This document shows, piece by piece, positions 7,201-17,228 of a stretch of DNA of 38,426 bases. The stretch spans positions 1 to 38,426 of the forward strand of contig NZ_ATTQ01000032.1 in assembly GCF_000419765.1 (NCBI RefSeq). Reading direction: 5' to 3'. The notes under the pieces were generated by a model. The model saw only the letters and a list, made by a program, of their open reading frames with translations, did no database searches and was not told where the DNA came from. The position numbers and the translations under genes are program-made. The stretch's first letter is position 1, and every line of letters begins with the position of its first letter. This DNA comes from Rhizobium mongolense USDA 1844 (lineage in GTDB: Bacteria; Pseudomonadota; Alphaproteobacteria; Rhizobiales; Rhizobiaceae).

Positions 7201-9117
7201 ATGACCGATCGCGCCTTTTGCGAACCCAACGAGCTTTCCGCGGCGATGCACTATGACCGCGATCGCAGTCTACATAAAATTGTGCATCAGCAAGCGCTGA
7301 TAGCTCCTCGTGCGACCGCGGTCGTTTTCGGCGACAGGTCAGTCACCTACGGTGAACTCGATAGGCTCTCAGATGGTCTGGCGGCGCGTCTGGTGGGCTT
7401 TGGCGTCGGCAGGGGCGACGTTATTGCCCTGTTGTTGCCGCGCAGCCTCGATACGATCATCTGCATGCTGGCAATCCTCAAAGCCGGTGGCGCCTATCTC
7501 CCCCTCGATCCGGCCTACCCCCTCGAGCATCTCGGCTATGTCCTGGCTGAATGCGAGCCGAAAGTCGTCTTCGTCGATGCCGACTCTATCGAAAAAATCA
7601 GCTCTGCTTCAAGCGAACGGACAAATATCGTCGATGCCAACACCCTGCTGTTAGAGGTGGCAGATGCCCCCACAGCGGCAAGACCGGTGGTCGAGATCGG
7701 GGGAGGAGACCTCGCCTATGTCATGTTTACTTCCGGCTCGACCGGACGTCCAAAAGGTGTTGGAATCCCCCATAGAGGAGTTTCCCGGATCGCTCTCGAT
7801 CAGAACTACCACTCCCTCACACGCAGCGATGTCGTCCTTCACGCTTCAACCATTTCATTCGACGCGTCGACCCTGGAAATCTGGTGTGCGCTTCTGAATG
7901 GTTGCCGGCTTGTGATCATGCCGGACGTAAACTTCTCTGTTGCGGGCCTTTGCCAGCTCATTCGAAACCACGACGTCACCGTTATGTTCCTTACAACTGG
8001 CCTCTTTCATCTGTTCGCAGACTATTCCGATCGCGACTTGCCAAGCCTGCGTCAAATGCTTTTCGGCGGGGACGTGGGCTCGGCAGCGCATGCGCAACGT
8101 TTCCTTGACGGTCATCCGGGCTGCATCCTCACCAACGCATATGGTCCGACGGAAGCGACGGTACTTGCGACGGCCTTTACCATTCCGCGGGGATATTCGG
8201 CACCCGAACTGCCAATCGGCATGGCGGTAGCCCATACCGGCATCCACATCCTCGACGAAACCCTGCGTGAGCTTCCCGCCGGTATTGAAGGGCAGCTTGC
8301 AATTTCCGGCGACGGCCTCGCAGTCGGTTATTTCAACCGGCCGGAGCTTACCGAAGATAAATTCGTGATGGTCGAGACACGGGATGGACCAAAGCGTTGC
8401 TACTTGACCGGCGACCTCGCGATTATGGGCGTAGATGGCATGGTCGCCTTTAAGGGGCGTCGGGACAGGCAGGTAAAGATCAATGGCAAGCGTATCGAAC
8501 TCGATGAGATCGAAGCAGCGCTGAGACGCGATCCCCGTCTGGCTGACGCCATCGTTGTCTGCCACACACAGAGTCAATCGGTAAAGCAGGTGGTGGCCTA
8601 TTTGCGCCCTTGCGAAACCAGCATTGGCAAAGACCCGGATCTCGCCCGCGCAGTCATGGCAACACTGCGCAGATCGCTGCCTGCCTACATGATCCCGAAC
8701 GCAGCACTTGTGCTCGACAGTTTTCCGATGACACCGGGCGGCAAGGTTGACCGCTCAAAGCTGAGCCCGCCGCCGGCTGAACCCGAGGGCTCAATCCGGG
8801 AGGCGCCTGAGAGCCAGGTCGAGGCAATGCTGGCCAATCTCTGGCGGGAGGCACTGGGCAGGGAAGAAATCGCACTCGACAGGAATTTTTTCGATCTGGG
8901 AGGGACGTCACTTCAGCTCATGCGCGTCCATGCCGGTCTGGAGGCGCACCTGCTGCGGCCCGTGGATGTCGTCATGCTCTTCAAGCATCCGACCATTCGC
9001 GAGTTGGCGCTCTTTCTGAACGGCAAGCCGTCAGATTCTCCCCGCTCTGCATCAGCCGCCCAGCGTGCCGCGCTGCAGCGAAAGACGTTGAGCCAGTTCC
9101 GTAGGAGCAACTCATGA
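7201..9117 (+). CDS. NRPS loading protein: adenylation - peptidyl carrier (A-PCP)
   Basis: A 638-residue two-domain protein that should activate one amino acid as its adenylate and hold it as a thioester. The A domain (about 20-520) shows A3 YVMFTSGSTGRPKG (from Y173), A5 NAYGPTEAT, A7 YLTGDLA, A8 GRRDRQVKINGKRIEL and A10 PGGKVDR. The PCP (about 535-605) carries FFDLGGTSLQL with the phosphopantetheine Ser570. Aligning by eye to GrsA gives a pocket read-out of about D-A-L-F-L-G-A-V-L-K. The leading Asp (D221) argues for an alpha-amino acid substrate, but the code matches no specificity I can name. There is no C domain, so it acts as a starter module. The C-terminal tail is strongly basic (QRKTLSQFRR) and could dock with the acidic N-terminus of the next protein. 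Its stop overlaps the next start by 4 bases (ATGA). Confidence 0.93.
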   Translation: MTDRAFCEPNELSAAMHYDRDRSLHKIVHQQALIAPRATAVVFGDRSVTYGELDRLSDGLAARLVGFGVGRGDVIALLLPRSLDTIICMLAILKAGGAYLPLDPAYPLEHLGYVLAECEPKVVFVDADSIEKISSASSERTNIVDANTLLLEVADAPTAARPVVEIGGGDLAYVMFTSGSTGRPKGVGIPHRGVSRIALDQNYHSLTRSDVVLHASTISFDASTLEIWCALLNGCRLVIMPDVNFSVAGLCQLIRNHDVTVMFLTTGLFHLFADYSDRDLPSLRQMLFGGDVGSAAHAQRFLDGHPGCILTNAYGPTEATVLATAFTIPRGYSAPELPIGMAVAHTGIHILDETLRELPAGIEGQLAISGDGLAVGYFNRPELTEDKFVMVETRDGPKRCYLTGDLAIMGVDGMVAFKGRRDRQVKINGKRIELDEIEAALRRDPRLADAIVVCHTQSQSVKQVVAYLRPCETSIGKDPDLARAVMATLRRSLPAYMIPNAALVLDSFPMTPGGKVDRSKLSPPPAEPEGSIREAPESQVEAMLANLWREALGREEIALDRNFFDLGGTSLQLMRVHAGLEAHLLRPVDVVMLFKHPTIRELALFLNGKPSDSPRSASAAQRAALQRKTLSQFRRSNS

Positions 9118-12100
9118 AGCAGGATCGGGATTTTGACGGCACCGACGAGAACCACGACTCGGGCGGTATAGCGATCGTTGGCATGTCAGGTCGCTTCCCG
9201 GGCGCACCCACGATCGACGTCCTTTGGCAGCTCATCTGCACAAAGCGCGATGCGTTTTCGAAATTCATGCCAGATGAGATCGAAGACGCTTTTACGGATG
9301 AAGAGCGTGCCATGCCGAACTATGTGCCGGCACGACCACATCTTCGCGACGTCGAAATGTTCGATGCCGAATTCTTCGGTATGTTTCCGCGGGAAGCCGC
9401 CCTCACCGATCCGCAGCACCGGGTCTTTCTCGAAATTTGCTGGGAAGCGCTGGAAAGCGCTGGATACGATCCTGAGCGTTTTGGAGGACCGATCGGTGTC
9501 TTCGCCGGCGCCTCCATGCCGACCTACCTCATCAATAATGTGTTGAGCGACCGCGCCAAGGCGGAGGAATTTGCCTCCAATTATCAGATTGGCTGCTTCC
9601 AGCAGATTGTCGGCGCGCTCAACGATGCCCTGGCGACGCGTGTCGCCTACAAGTTCAATCTGAGTGGCCCTGCCTTCACATTGCAGTCGGCTTGCTCGAC
9701 CTCACTGCTCGCTGTTTCCCAGGCCTGCCAGAACCTGCAGACCTACAGCTGCGACATGGCGCTCGCCGGCGGTGTCTCCATCACGATTCCGCAGAAGCGC
9801 GGATACCTCTATCAGGAAGGCGGAATGGTGTCGCCAGATGGGGTCTGCCGACCCTTCGCCGCGAACGCGGCCGGAACGGTCTTTGCCAGCGGTGCCGGGG
9901 TGGTGTTGCTTAAAAGGCTAGAAGACGCCCTACGCGATGGCGACCCCATCTATGCGGTCGTGCGCGGCTACGGGGTCAACAACGATGGCTCGGACAAAGT
10001 CGGCTTCACAGCGCCGAGCGTCGAAGGGCAGGCCGACGTGATTTCGGCCGCGCTGGCAAATGCCGGCATCGCGCCATCGGCGATCGGCTATATCGAATGT
10101 CATGGTACCGCGACGCCTCTTGGCGATCCCATCGAGTTCAATGGCTTGAAAGAGGCGTTTGCTGAGGTCTGCGGGCAAAAAGACAAATGCGCGCTCGGTT
10201 CGGTAAAGGGCAATGTCGGTCACCTCGACGCGGCCGCTGGCGTGTGCGGCCTCATCAAGACGGCCTTGGCCCTGCAGAACGCGAAAATTCCGGGCATGGC
10301 AAATTACACCCGCCCGAACCCACGCATCGATCTCGACAACAGCCCCTTTTATATTCCCGCCGAAATGATGGATTGGCCCAAGCAGGAAGGGCCGCGGTAC
10401 GCCGGTGTGAGTTCGTTCGGCGTCGGCGGCACGAATGTTCATGTCATCCTCGAAGAGCCTCCCTCGCGCAAACGGGATATGGCGGGCGACGTGCGAGGGC
10501 CGCATATCCTGCCACTTTCCGCGCGCAATCCGGCTGCCTTGTCGGCAATGCGCAGCAATCTGAAAAATCACCTCGTAAAGCATCCCGGCGCATCGCTCGC
10601 CGAGATCGCCCATACGCTCCAGGCCGGACGGCGCCAGTTCAGCCACCGTATTGCCATTGCAGCAACGAATGCCGACGAAGCGCAGGAACGGCTCGTCGCC
10701 GACCGCTATCAATCCTCGGTGGCGAGCGACACGCCACCACCGGTCGCATTCATGTTTCCGGGGCAAGGCGCGCAATATGTTGGCATGGGTACAGCCCTTT
10801 ATAGCCACGAGCCGGAGTTTGCGCAGTGGATCGATCGCGGGGCGGCGATGGTGAAGATGACGCTTAACGCCGATCTTCGCGATTATATTTGCCACACCGG
10901 TGCCGTGACGCAGACCAAGGCCGACGAGCAGCGCGAGACGCGCATCGCGCAGCCCTGCCTCTATCTCGTCGAATATGCGCTGGCGCGGCTTTGGATGGGG
11001 CGGGGCGTCAAACCCTACGCTATGATCGGCCATAGCGTCGGCGAGTTCGTTGCGGCGGCGCTTGCCAACGTGATCTCGTTTGAAGATGGCTTGCGGCTGG
11101 TCGCCGCGCGCGGACGTCTCATGCAAAAGCAGCCGGCAGGTGCAATGGTTTCGGTTCGGGCCGACGCTGAAACGGTTGCACTTCACCTTCGTGACGGCGT
11201 CGAGATCGCTGCAATCAATGCGCCGAAATTGTGCGTGATATCCGGTCCGTTCGAGGGCGTCGAAGCGGTGTGCGCCGCTCTCGCAAGGTCAGAAATCGCC
11301 TTCAGCCGGCTGCACACATCCCACGCCTTTCACTCCGCCATGATGGACGATGCCGCCGAAGCCTTGCGCGACGAAATGGCAAGGGTGACCTACGGGACTG
11401 CGACCATACCCTACATTTCATGTGTGACTGGCGATTGGCAGACGAACGACCGCGGCACCTCCCCGGACTACTGGGCCCGGCATTGTCGGGAACCGGTTCA
11501 CTTCTCAGAGGGATTGGCGACGCTGTGCCGCAGCCAGAGACCGGTCCTGATGGAAGTCGGACCGGGACGAACGCTATCGGTCTTTGCCTCTCAGACCATT
11601 GCCAGGGAGGGAGTCGCCGCAATCGTGCAATCTCTGCCGGAACATGACCGCGCCGATGTTGCCGCCGAAAGCCTCGCGGAGGCACACGGTAAGCTTTGGG
11701 TGGCCGGATGCAAGCTCGATTGGCCGGCCCTACCTGCTGCGGCAAAGAGGCGCGTGGCATTGCCAACCTATCCGTTCCAACGCCAGCGTCATTGGATTGA
11801 CGCACCCCCATCCGCTCGCCGCGCTGCGAGCGAGCAGACCGTGTCAACGCCGCACGCAATACCTGAAGCCACCGCATCATCACAGACCCAAGAACAACCT
11901 AAGGACGAGTTGAAAACGATGAATGTTGTTCCTTCACTATCCAACCGCGCCATTTCGCTCGAAACCTCGCTGCTCGCCATACTCAGCGATATGTCCGGAG
12001 AGGCGCTTGGCACTGACGAACGGTCTGCCACCTTCCTGGAGCTCGGCTTTGACTCCCTTTTGATCGGCCAATTCGCACAGAGGATCGAGAGAGAATATAG

Positions 12101-15100
12101 GATCAAACTTTCGTTTCGCGAACTTCTGAGCAATATTCCGTCGGTTGCCGATCTGGCGCTTTACCTCGACAGGCAGATGCCGCCTGAAGCCGCCCCGCCC
12201 GTCGAAAGTTTGCAGGTCGAAATGGCGATCGCCATTTCACCGCCAGCGGCAGTACCCGCAGCGCCGGCGGTCCAGGCGCAACCAACCCCGACCGCCGCCA
12301 ACCCAATGCCTTTGGCCGTTTCCGCACCTGCGGCCGGTTTGGAAAGCGTGATGCAATCGCAGCTTCAACTGGTTCAGGCACTGTTTTCCCAGCAATTTCA
12401 GCTGCTCCAGTCGGCCAAGAGCGATGCGGTCCCCGCTCAGCCACAAATGCAGCCGGTCGTCCCCGCCGCTCCGCCAACTATGCCGGTGCAAGTTGCGCCC
12501 GTCGCCATCCCAACTGCAACCTCAAAACCGTCGCAGGCGGGGGGTGAGGATGCCTCCAGTTCACGGCGCATGAAGCTCTATCGTCCAGGCTCAAAGAGCA
12601 TGGTTCCGGAAATGTCGCCGGAAAAGAAAACCTTTATTGCTGAATTAATCGACGCGTACGGGGCCAAGAACGCGCGATCAAAGGCTTCGACCGACGCCCA
12701 TCGTCGTCGCCTTGCCGACCCGCGCACAGCGTCCGGATTCCGTCCTGAATGGAAGGAAATGGTGTTCCCGCTCGTATGTGACCGTTCGAAAGGCTCCCGC
12801 ATCTGGGACATCGATGGCAATGAATACATCGATCTCGTCAATGGATTTGGTCAAACGGCCTTTGGTCACGCTCCAGATATCGTCGTGCAGGCCGTCAAGG
12901 ACCAAGCTGAGTTAGGTTTTGCCATCGGGCCACAAACGCCGTTGGCCGGTGAGGTCGCGCAAATGCTCAGCGCTGTCACCGGTCATGAGCGCATCACTTT
13001 CTGCAATACCGGGTCCGAGGCGGTGATGGCGGCAATGAGGCTTGCACGTGCTGTAACCGGTCGTGACCGCATCGTGGTCTTCTCCAATGACTATCATGGT
13101 CAATTTGACGAGGTCTTGGTCAAAGGGCGAAACCGGGCAGATAACCCCGTCGCAATACCGATCGCCTCCGGAATCCCTTCCGCTTCCGTTTCCAACATGA
13201 TCGTCTTGCGTTATGGCGCGCCCGAAAGCCTCGAATTCATCCGCTCAAACGCCCAAGACATCGCGGCGGTTATCATCGAACCGGTCCAAAGCCGCCACCC
13301 TGAGTTGCGCCCGGAGGAATTCGTCAGGGAGCTCCGCAGCATTGCAACGCAATACGAATTTGCTCTCGTTTTTGACGAGGTGGTGACTGGTTTCCGAGTC
13401 GACCCCGGCGGCATGCAAGCGGTTTGGGCCATAAAGGGCGACATGGCAACCTATGGCAAGGTCATTGGCGGGGGCATGCCTGTCGGAATCCTGGCCGGCA
13501 ACAGCCGTTTCATGGATGCGCTCGACGGAGGTTCCTGGAACTATGGCGACGACTCGGTTCCTGTCACTGCGCCGACATTTTTTGCCGGAACGTTTGTCCG
13601 TCACCCTGTCGTACTTGCGGCCGTACGTGCTGTCTTGGAGCATATTCAGGGTGTCGGGGCCGACCTCTATGGCCGCGTCGCCGAACGCACCCAGGCACTC
13701 GTCGCGGAAATGAACGCTGATCTGGCTAAGCGCAATATTGCCAATGTCGTCCACGGCTACAAAAGCTGGTTCATCACGGATTTTGCGGGAGACGACCCTC
13801 TCGGAGCGCTTGTCTATCCGCTTATGCGCTTGAACGGGATCCACATCCAGGAGGGATATCCCTGCTTCCTGACGACCACACATAGCGAGGAAGATTTCCA
13901 GGCTATCGCCGAAACATTTCGCAGGAGCCTCGATGCCCTGCAGGCGGTTGGCATTCTAGCTCCAGCGGCGACGACAACCGGCGCCGCGCAACCCACCGAT
14001 ACCGCTGCGGCCATTGACGTCATCGTCCGGCCGGCCTCCGCGCCGCTTACCGAAGCACAAACGGAAATCTGGCTGGCCGCGCAGGTCGGCGACGAAGCAT
14101 CCTGCTCGTTTAACGAGTCATTCTCGCTGACGCTTGAAGGCGATTTTAAGGAAAGTGCCTTCCGCCAGGCGCTTAAAACCATTACCGGGCGCCATGACGC
14201 GCTGCACATCCGTTTTGACCGCGCCGGCGACCGTTTCGAGTTCGTTGCCGATTTTGTTCTCGAGGCGCCGCTTGTCGACCTTTCGCAGGAGCCCGACGGC
14301 GAAGCCAGGTTACGGGAGATTGTCGATGACGAGGCACGCACGCCATTTGACCTGGTCAACGGGCCTTTGGCACGCGCCTGCATCGTGCGGCTGTCGGCCG
14401 ACAAGCATGTGTTCGTATTTACCGGTCATCATATCATCTGTGACGGGTGGTCGCTGAATGTCTTTGTCGATGAACTGGCAGCGGCCTACGCGGCGATCTT
14501 GCGCGGGGAGACACCGCACTTGGAGCCTGCCCTTTCCTTCGCGACCTACGCAACGGATCTTGCTCCAAAGCCGGAAACCTCTGGAGAAACCGAACAGTTC
14601 TGGCTCGATCAGTTCAGGGATATTCCGGATCTGCCGGAAATGCCGCTCGACCGTACGCGGCCAGAAAACCGCACCTTTGCTGGCGGTACCTGCACCGGTT
14701 ACATCGACGGTGAGGTCTATAAGGCCCTGAAAAAGGCCGGTGCCAAGTCCGGCGCGACGTTGTTCTCGACCTTGCTTGCGACCTTGCAGGTCATGATCTC
14801 GCGGCTTTCTCACCAGCAGGACATCGTCATTGCTATTCCGTCGGCGGGACAGAGCCTTATCGGCGACAGGATCCTTGTCGGCCACTGCGTCAATCTCCTG
14901 CCGCTGCGCCAAAGCGTATCGCCGGGCGAATCCTTCCTTTCGCATCTGAAGGCAACGCAGCAGCTGGTCTTTCAAGCCTTTGAGCATCAGGCCTACACTT
15001 ACGGAACGCTCGTTCGCAAGCTTGGCGTGAAGCGGGATTCGCGCCGTCTGCCCCTGACCGAGATACAGTTCAATCTGGAGCGCGTCGCCGGCGGCGGGAC

Positions 15101-17228
15101 CTTCGGCGACCTGAAAGCAAAAATGGCGCCGAACCCCAAGGCATTTTCCAACTTCGATATGTTTTTCAACATGATCGAAGGAAAAGACAACATTCGAATC
15201 GATGTTGACTACAACGCCGACGTCTTCGATCGCTCCACGATCGAGCGCTGGATTGGTCATTTTTCGACACTCGCAGCAGCGCTGGCTGGGGACATGGTTA
15301 CCGAAATTTCAAAACTGCCAATGATGACCGGCGATGAAAGAGATTGGCTGATCGAGCGCCTGAACAAAACGTCCGTCGAGTACGAGCGCGACCAAATGAT
15401 GTTCTCGCTATTCTCCCGCAAGGCGGCCGAACAACCGAACGCTGTTGCTGTCGAGTATGCCGGCAACGTCCTCACCTATGGCGAGCTCGAAGCCAAATCG
15501 AACCAGCTTGCCCTTTACATCCGAAAGACGATCCCCGAACCCGGCCAGCGTGTTGCGCTTCTCGTCGAGCGATCGTTGGAGATGATCGTTGCGCTTTTGG
15601 CGATCATGAAAGCCGGCCACGCCTACGTCCCGATGGATCCATCTCATCCCGAGGAGCGTCTGCGCCAGACCATCGAAGTAGCGCGCATCGGCGGCATGAT
15701 TTGCGACAGTGATGCTATGGCGAGGCTCGTAATGGCGAGTGTGCCCGTCATTCGCATCGATAAGGACGTAAAAGCGATCAACGCGATGAAGGAGGCCGTT
15801 CTGAAAAACTTGCCTTCTGACCCGGAGGCGCCAGCCTATGTCATCTTTACCTCGGGCTCTACCGGGGCGCCGAAAGGCGTCGAGGTGTCCCACCGCGCCT
15901 TGACCAACTTCCTTGTCTCCATGGCAAAAGAGCCAGGCTTCTCGGCCACCGACACCATCGTCGCGGTCACGACAATCTCGTTCGATATTGCCGGTCTTGA
16001 ATTGTACCTGCCTCTGGTGACCGGCGGCAAAGTGGTCATCGCCGATCGGCAACAGGTGCAAGACGGTTTTGCTCTTGTTGATCTCATCGGCAGAAGCGGC
16101 GCGACTGCACTGCAGGCAACGCCGACCCTGTGGCAGATGCTCGTGGAGGCGGGGCTCAAGGAACGCCCGGGGCTCAAGATGCTCTGCGGCGGCGAGCCCT
16201 TGCCAAAAGAACTTGCCAAATCGCTGCTCGGCGCCGGCGGCGAGTTGTGGAACATGTATGGCCCAACGGAAACGACAATATGGTCCTCAGTGCAACGCAT
16301 CGCCGACGCTGACGCGCCCATCACGATCGGGCATCCGATTGCCAATACGCAGCTCTATATCCTTGACGAGAGCCAGGACCTTGTGCCCATTGGTGTCACC
16401 GGCGAATTGTGCATCGGCGGAGACGGTCTGGCTTCCGGTTACTTCGATCGGCTGGACCTAACAGAAAAGGCATTCGTCCCCGTTTCTTTCAATGGCGGTC
16501 CACCTAAGCGCCTTTACAAGACCGGCGATATCGGGCGACGGCTAGCCGACGGCTCACTGCAATTGCACGGACGACGTGACCAGCAGATCAAACTGCGTGG
16601 TTTCCGAATTGAACTTGGTGAGATCGAGGCCGTGGTCTCGAAAACCCCCGGCGTCCGCCAATGCGCGGTCGTCGCCGCGGAAAACAAAAAAGGTGACCAG
16701 TCCCTCGTATGCTATGTCATCCCGGACGCGAGCGGCACAGAGCTAGTCTCTGCCGAGCTTTCGGCTCATGCAAAGGCGAGCCTTCCTGGCTACATGGTTC
16801 CGAGCTTTTGGGTTACCGAGAAAGAGCTGCCTCAAACGCCCAATGGTAAACTCGACCGCAAGAGCCTTCAGCAGCGCGGCGTGCCTCAGCGCGAGGCTCA
16901 GGTCATCAGAATAAAGCCGCGAACAGATATGGAAGAGAAGTTGCTGGCGATCTGGCAGGACGTGATGCACCTCTCGGAGATGAGCGTCGATGACAACCTC
17001 TACGCTCTCGGCGCAGACTCCCTCATGATCTTTCGCATCGCTGCGCGCATGCTTGATGCCGGTCTTCCGCTCGAAGCGAAGCACCTGCTTCGCCACCCCT
17101 CGATCGCGGAACTGGCAGCATTTGCGGAAACGCAGAGCGAGTTGGATCAGAGCACCGCGCAATATCGTGTTCCATCACTAAAGGACTTCCGCAAAGGCGC
17201 GCGCCGCGGACTTGAGAGGGCGTTATGA
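9114..17228 (+). CDS. Hybrid PKS-NRPS megasynthase: KS-AT-ACP-AMT-C-A-PCP
   Basis: A 2704-residue enzyme. KS (about 15-450) has the triad Cys194 (SACSTS), His330 (HGTATPLGD) and His370 (GNVGHLD). AT (about 540-840) has Ser641 in GHSVGE and the HAFH motif at 737, typical of malonyl-CoA selection. ACP has Ser981 (LGFDSL). A Pro/Ala/Gln-rich linker (about 1020-1150) precedes a class III PLP aminotransferase (about 1190-1620) with NTGSEAVMAAMRLAR, FDEVVTGFR and Lys1449 in YGKVIGGGMP. The C domain (about 1640-2080) has an intact HHIICDG at 1772-1778. The A domain (about 2095-2590) has A3 from Y2242 and A10 Lys2579. The final PCP has Ser2636. There is no KR, DH or ER, so the beta-keto group goes straight to the aminotransferase, as in McyE and iturin/mycosubtilin synthases. 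The pocket read-out is about D-I-L-Q-L-G-M-I-W-K, close to glycine codes. The N-terminus is acidic, and both ends overlap their neighbours by 4 bases. Confidence 0.95.
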   Translation: MKQDRDFDGTDENHDSGGIAIVGMSGRFPGAPTIDVLWQLICTKRDAFSKFMPDEIEDAFTDEERAMPNYVPARPHLRDVEMFDAEFFGMFPREAALTDPQHRVFLEICWEALESAGYDPERFGGPIGVFAGASMPTYLINNVLSDRAKAEEFASNYQIGCFQQIVGALNDALATRVAYKFNLSGPAFTLQSACSTSLLAVSQACQNLQTYSCDMALAGGVSITIPQKRGYLYQEGGMVSPDGVCRPFAANAAGTVFASGAGVVLLKRLEDALRDGDPIYAVVRGYGVNNDGSDKVGFTAPSVEGQADVISAALANAGIAPSAIGYIECHGTATPLGDPIEFNGLKEAFAEVCGQKDKCALGSVKGNVGHLDAAAGVCGLIKTALALQNAKIPGMANYTRPNPRIDLDNSPFYIPAEMMDWPKQEGPRYAGVSSFGVGGTNVHVILEEPPSRKRDMAGDVRGPHILPLSARNPAALSAMRSNLKNHLVKHPGASLAEIAHTLQAGRRQFSHRIAIAATNADEAQERLVADRYQSSVASDTPPPVAFMFPGQGAQYVGMGTALYSHEPEFAQWIDRGAAMVKMTLNADLRDYICHTGAVTQTKADEQRETRIAQPCLYLVEYALARLWMGRGVKPYAMIGHSVGEFVAAALANVISFEDGLRLVAARGRLMQKQPAGAMVSVRADAETVALHLRDGVEIAAINAPKLCVISGPFEGVEAVCAALARSEIAFSRLHTSHAFHSAMMDDAAEALRDEMARVTYGTATIPYISCVTGDWQTNDRGTSPDYWARHCREPVHFSEGLATLCRSQRPVLMEVGPGRTLSVFASQTIAREGVAAIVQSLPEHDRADVAAESLAEAHGKLWVAGCKLDWPALPAAAKRRVALPTYPFQRQRHWIDAPPSARRAASEQTVSTPHAIPEATASSQTQEQPKDELKTMNVVPSLSNRAISLETSLLAILSDMSGEALGTDERSATFLELGFDSLLIGQFAQRIEREYRIKLSFRELLSNIPSVADLALYLDRQMPPEAAPPVESLQVEMAIAISPPAAVPAAPAVQAQPTPTAANPMPLAVSAPAAGLESVMQSQLQLVQALFSQQFQLLQSAKSDAVPAQPQMQPVVPAAPPTMPVQVAPVAIPTATSKPSQAGGEDASSSRRMKLYRPGSKSMVPEMSPEKKTFIAELIDAYGAKNARSKASTDAHRRRLADPRTASGFRPEWKEMVFPLVCDRSKGSRIWDIDGNEYIDLVNGFGQTAFGHAPDIVVQAVKDQAELGFAIGPQTPLAGEVAQMLSAVTGHERITFCNTGSEAVMAAMRLARAVTGRDRIVVFSNDYHGQFDEVLVKGRNRADNPVAIPIASGIPSASVSNMIVLRYGAPESLEFIRSNAQDIAAVIIEPVQSRHPELRPEEFVRELRSIATQYEFALVFDEVVTGFRVDPGGMQAVWAIKGDMATYGKVIGGGMPVGILAGNSRFMDALDGGSWNYGDDSVPVTAPTFFAGTFVRHPVVLAAVRAVLEHIQGVGADLYGRVAERTQALVAEMNADLAKRNIANVVHGYKSWFITDFAGDDPLGALVYPLMRLNGIHIQEGYPCFLTTTHSEEDFQAIAETFRRSLDALQAVGILAPAATTTGAAQPTDTAAAIDVIVRPASAPLTEAQTEIWLAAQVGDEASCSFNESFSLTLEGDFKESAFRQALKTITGRHDALHIRFDRAGDRFEFVADFVLEAPLVDLSQEPDGEARLREIVDDEARTPFDLVNGPLARACIVRLSADKHVFVFTGHHIICDGWSLNVFVDELAAAYAAILRGETPHLEPALSFATYATDLAPKPETSGETEQFWLDQFRDIPDLPEMPLDRTRPENRTFAGGTCTGYIDGEVYKALKKAGAKSGATLFSTLLATLQVMISRLSHQQDIVIAIPSAGQSLIGDRILVGHCVNLLPLRQSVSPGESFLSHLKATQQLVFQAFEHQAYTYGTLVRKLGVKRDSRRLPLTEIQFNLERVAGGGTFGDLKAKMAPNPKAFSNFDMFFNMIEGKDNIRIDVDYNADVFDRSTIERWIGHFSTLAAALAGDMVTEISKLPMMTGDERDWLIERLNKTSVEYERDQMMFSLFSRKAAEQPNAVAVEYAGNVLTYGELEAKSNQLALYIRKTIPEPGQRVALLVERSLEMIVALLAIMKAGHAYVPMDPSHPEERLRQTIEVARIGGMICDSDAMARLVMASVPVIRIDKDVKAINAMKEAVLKNLPSDPEAPAYVIFTSGSTGAPKGVEVSHRALTNFLVSMAKEPGFSATDTIVAVTTISFDIAGLELYLPLVTGGKVVIADRQQVQDGFALVDLIGRSGATALQATPTLWQMLVEAGLKERPGLKMLCGGEPLPKELAKSLLGAGGELWNMYGPTETTIWSSVQRIADADAPITIGHPIANTQLYILDESQDLVPIGVTGELCIGGDGLASGYFDRLDLTEKAFVPVSFNGGPPKRLYKTGDIGRRLADGSLQLHGRRDQQIKLRGFRIELGEIEAVVSKTPGVRQCAVVAAENKKGDQSLVCYVIPDASGTELVSAELSAHAKASLPGYMVPSFWVTEKELPQTPNGKLDRKSLQQRGVPQREAQVIRIKPRTDMEEKLLAIWQDVMHLSEMSVDDNLYALGADSLMIFRIAARMLDAGLPLEAKHLLRHPSIAELAAFAETQSELDQSTAQYRVPSLKDFRKGARRGLERAL

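Noticed and set aside
9930..11186. 418-residue minus-strand open frame inside the megasynthase
   Set aside because: It is fully antisense to the KS-AT coding region, whose motifs are intact; amino-acid composition is His/Arg-rich as in shadow frames.
14310..15260. 316-residue minus-strand open frame
   Set aside because: It is antisense to the condensation domain of the megasynthase and has no recognisable motif.
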